From: Betaproteobacteria bacterium
GTDB taxonomy: Bacteria > Pseudomonadota > Gammaproteobacteria > Burkholderiales > Casimicrobiaceae
Direction: 5' to 3'
Assembly (NCBI GenBank): GCA_013298695.1
Contig: JAAFIS010000010.1
Coordinates: 1 to 64,000 of the forward strand
DNA length: 64,000 nt
Shown piece after piece: positions 62,019 to 64,000 of this stretch. The notes under the pieces are model-generated. The model did not search any database, was not told the origin of the DNA, and was given only the letters and a program-made list of their open reading frames with translations. Both the position numbers and the translations under genes were made by a program. Every line of letters begins with the position of its first letter. Positions within the stretch are counted from its first letter, which is position 1.

Positions 62019-62783
62019 ATGTTCGCAGTGATCGGTGGTAGCGGCGTGGTCGGTTCGTCGCTGATGAAAATGTCGCGGCGAATGGTCGCGCGAACGCCTT
62101 ACGGTGCGGCATCCGGTCCGCTGAATTTCGCGGAAATCGAGGGGCAATCGGTGGTGTTCATCGCGCGGCACGGCCCGGGCCACATCCATCCGCCGCATAA
62201 AGTGAACTACCGGGCAAACCTTTGTGCACTGCAGGAAGCGGGCGCCGACGCGATTATCGCGCTGGCGGCCGTGGGCGGTATCGGCGAGGGCTGCGGTCCG
62301 GGCGCAATCGTCGTTCCCGAACAAATCATCGACTACACCTACGGTCGCGAACACACTTTTTTCGACGGCGGTGATCGCCAGGTCAGGCACATCGACTTCA
62401 CGCGCCCCTACGATGACCGCCTTCGCAGCGCGCTCTTGGCTTCTGCGAAAAATGCGGGTGAGGCCGTCGTTGACGGCGGCACCTACGCTGCGACCCAAGG
62501 CCCGCGCCTAGAAACTGCCGCTGAAATCGAACGCTTTGCGCGCGATGGCGCGACGCTCGTGGGGATGACCGGTATGCCCGAAGCGGCGCTTGCGCGCGAG
62601 CTGGAAATGCCGTACGCACACCTCTGCGTCGTATCGAATTGGGCCGCTGGGCGTGGCGATAGTTCGGTGAAGATTTCCCACGATGACATCGAAGCGACGA
62701 TGCGTGCCACGCTCGCTCGCGTTGTTTCGATTGTGGCTGCGTATGCGCGCAGCCGCGGAAAGGCAGCCAATGGCGGTTCGTGA
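62019..62783 (+). CDS. Methylthioadenosine/methylthioinosine phosphorylase family protein
   Basis: 254-residue nucleoside phosphorylase (MTAP/PNP class II) with IGGSGV for phosphate, [18 protein letters not shown] and the base site [19 protein letters not shown]. The last stretch, with Pro-Glu after GMTGM, is like S-methyl-5'-thioinosine phosphorylases, so it may act in methylthioadenosine salvage; the exact purine is uncertain. The ATG at 62019 has AAGGAAC upstream. def overlaps its end by 14 bp. Confidence 0.87.
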   Translation: MFAVIGGSGVVGSSLMKMSRRMVARTPYGAASGPLNFAEIEGQSVVFIARHGPGHIHPPHKVNYRANLCALQEAGADAIIALAAVGGIGEGCGPGAIVVPEQIIDYTYGREHTFFDGGDRQVRHIDFTRPYDDRLRSALLASAKNAGEAVVDGGTYAATQGPRLETAAEIERFARDGATLVGMTGMPEAALARELEMPYAHLCVVSNWAAGRGDSSVKISHDDIEATMRATLARVVSIVAAYARSRGKAANGGS

Positions 62784-63303
62784 AATTTTGAAAATGGGCG
62801 ATGCGCGATTGCTGCGGGTGGCGCAACCAGTTCCTAGCAGTCTGTTTGCTAGCGGTGAGATTGAAGCGCTTGTTGCGGACATGCTCGACACCATGAAAGC
62901 GGCGAGCGGCGCGGGCATCGCTGCACCGCAAATCGGCGTCGATTTGCGTGTCGTCATTTTTGGCGGAACGGGCAAGAATCCCCGCTACCCCGACGCGCCG
63001 GAAATTCCGTTCACAGTGCTTTGCAATCCTGTAATCGAGCCGCTGGGTGACGAGAAAACAAGCGGCTGGGAAGGTTGTCTTTCGGTGCCTGGCTTGCGCG
63101 GCGAAGTGCCTCGATTTGAACGTTTACGCTACTCGGGACTTGATCAAACCGGCACCCGTTTCGAGCGCACGGTGGATGGTTTTCATGCGCGAGTTGTGCA
63201 ACACGAGTGCGATCACCTCGACGGCATCCTGTATCCCCAACGCGTCGAGGACTTGACACAATTTGGATTTACCGACGTGCTGTTTCCCGCGGTCGCTGTG
63301 TAG
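62770..63303 (+). CDS. def: Peptide deformylase
   Basis: Removes the formyl group from nascent proteins using Fe or Zn. The 177 residues have all three motifs: [18 protein letters not shown] (metal Cys) and QHECDHLDG (metal His pair). The ATG at 62770 directly precedes the conserved [13 protein letters not shown]; the frame is open 29 codons further up but lies inside the phosphorylase gene. It is not next to fmt, so it is probably a second or relocated def. Confidence 0.94.
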   Translation: MAVREILKMGDARLLRVAQPVPSSLFASGEIEALVADMLDTMKAASGAGIAAPQIGVDLRVVIFGGTGKNPRYPDAPEIPFTVLCNPVIEPLGDEKTSGWEGCLSVPGLRGEVPRFERLRYSGLDQTGTRFERTVDGFHARVVQHECDHLDGILYPQRVEDLTQFGFTDVLFPAVAV

Positions 63304-63544
63304 CTCTATGATTAGCCGACCGCTTTAATTGGGTGAAAATGACGGAAATATTTGTAGACAATAGTTAGTTAATTCTGCGTTGTCGCCCGTTTAATATGGC
63401 CGTTCGTTGAGATAGCTGACGCGAAAGATTCGTGCGCGAGCAAACGATTCGCAACTAAAAACATCAACTCTCAGCGACGCGCGTTTCCGGTCATCACCGC
63501 TTTCACCGCTACCGCGCCCAGATGTTTTGAATCAACCGATCATA
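63304..63544. other. Non-coding gap after def
   Basis: About 240 bp without a supportable gene. It ends at the leftward terminator hairpin of the small membrane-peptide gene. No terminator for def itself is obvious. Confidence 0.6.
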
Positions 63545-63577
63545 AAAAAGCCGCGAGCGATGAACTCGCGGCTTCAA
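63545..63577 (-). terminator. Rho-independent terminator for the small membrane-peptide gene
   Basis: AAGCCGCGAG-CGATGAA-CTCGCGGCTT is a perfect 10-bp stem. Read on the minus strand it is followed by six T (AAAAAA at 63545-63550), about 30 bp after the stop of the gene at 63607-63777. Confidence 0.9.
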
Positions 63578-63606
63578 AAACAGAAGTCGCTACGAAACGT
63601 TGAGAT

Positions 63607-63777
63607 CTATTTTTTGCGGTTAATGCGTTTTGCGCCGTAAATACCGACGGCTACCGCGAGTGCAGCCAGGGCGAGTCCGCCCATAGTCGGTGCGCCGACG
63701 GGCGCGGGAACCGCCGTGCCCGCCAGTGCAAGACTCGAAACAGCGAAACCAACAACTGCAACGGAAACTTTCAACAT
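63607..63777 (-). CDS. Small secreted/membrane protein with sorting-signal-like C-terminus
   Basis: 56 residues; the coding signal is good although the gene is short. The ATG (63775-63777) has a strong AGGAG 7 bp upstream and a clear terminator behind the gene. The protein is a signal peptide (VAVVGFAVSSLALAG), a short PAPVGAPTMG segment, a second hydrophobic helix (GLALAALAVAVGIYG) and a basic end (AKRINRKK). The tripartite tail recalls PEP-CTERM/IPTL-type sorting signals or the mid-cut small proteins that go with exosortases, but the motif is not exact. No function is assigned. Confidence 0.75.
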   Translation of the reverse strand: MLKVSVAVVGFAVSSLALAGTAVPAPVGAPTMGGLALAALAVAVGIYGAKRINRKK

Positions 63778-64000
63778 GTACTACTCCTAGAGGTGGAAGG
63801 GAGGCAAGCACACGAAATTCCGTTGAGCTTGTGTGTGAAGTATCCGAGGTGACGCATCTCTCGTCAACGAAACTGCGGTGTTGCGTGCTTTTGTTGACTA
63901 TCTTCCTGTTGTAAAACCAGTCAAGAGACGTGTTGCACGCAACACCAAACACGCCAACAAATGCGCTAAGTCAGTCTGCGCCGATCAACACCTTGACATG
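63778..64000. promoter_or_regulatory. Upstream region of the small membrane-peptide gene
   Basis: Contains GTGTTGC-AC-GCAACAC (63930-63945), a 7-bp inverted repeat, and the related 11-mer GTGTTGCGTGC about 55 bp to its left (63875-63885). They could be sites for one dimeric regulator. No gene is seen before the window ends. Confidence 0.35.

Noticed and set aside
1-64000. CRISPR arrays, insertion sequences and prophage genes
   Set aside because: No regular short repeat-spacer pattern, transposase, integrase or phage structural protein was recognised anywhere in the window.

Overview
The window reads as chromosomal DNA of a betaproteobacterium, most likely of the order Burkholderiales. The basis is the gene order rpsB-tsf-pyrH-frr-uppS-cdsA-dxr-rseP-bamA-skp-lpxD-fabZ-lpxA-lpxB-rnhB, the aat-bpt pair, a tRNA-Val(CAC) of the type found in that group, and PilU- and PrmB-type proteins. 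The organism is Gram-negative: it has lipid A enzymes, BamA and a TonB-dependent receptor. The genes are tightly packed, with many 4-bp stop/start overlaps and several GTG and TTG starts.

Layout. 1-2826 (minus strand): end-truncated galU, a WecA/MraY-type glycosyl-1-phosphate transferase and ygfZ. 3200-17637 (plus): the translation and envelope supercluster, with a structured leader before rpsB and terminators after rpsB and tsf. 17638-34196: a block of thirteen genes holding a TonB-dependent receptor, two double NTF2-like proteins, a HisD/HpsN-type dehydrogenase, an SDR, a LacI regulator, a complete CUT1-type ABC importer, a bicupin, an alpha/beta hydrolase and a MetE-type zinc alkyltransferase. 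34574-38788: a 1404-residue secreted adhesin-like protein. 38866-47207: flavin reductase, NDH-2, moaD, moaE, dgoK, a Pat-type acyl-CoA synthetase/GNAT and an Hsp70-like ATPase. 47226-51368 (minus): moxR-DUF58-tgpA. 51359-53608: Rieske protein, aat, bpt. 53803-58586: a renalase-like flavoprotein, tRNA-Val, and an ECF sigma / anti-sigma / subtilase unit. 58760-61922 (minus): pilU-prmB-FAD oxidoreductase. 62019-63777: a methylthioinosine-type phosphorylase, def, and a 56-residue secreted or membrane peptide.

The most interesting part is the 17638-34196 block. The last 117 bp of rnhB are repeated at its right end (34080-34196, 109 of 117 bases identical, reading frame kept to the stop), so the whole block lies between an intact rnhB and a fragment of the rnhB 3' end. 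This is the layout expected of an island inserted at a gene's 3' end, or of a segment brought in by recombination anchored in rnhB. No integrase is visible. Two near-identical operator palindromes, GCATACGAATGC before the receptor gene and GCATACGTATGC in the divergent promoter of the dehydrogenase operon, tie the outer-membrane receptor to the operon that encodes the LacI regulator. I read the block as one inducible uptake and catabolism system for an unknown, probably glycosidic or polyhydroxylated (possibly S- or O-alkylated) compound. The substrate cannot be told from sequence, and I know of no described pathway with this gene set.

Other points of note: an ECF sigma / anti-sigma / subtilase unit whose anti-sigma factor ends in a domain that looks like a protease propeptide; a duplicated cysteine-pair motif in that subtilase; an unusual VRTY in place of the near-universal VRG[FY] in BamA; and a structured spacer between moaD and moaE.
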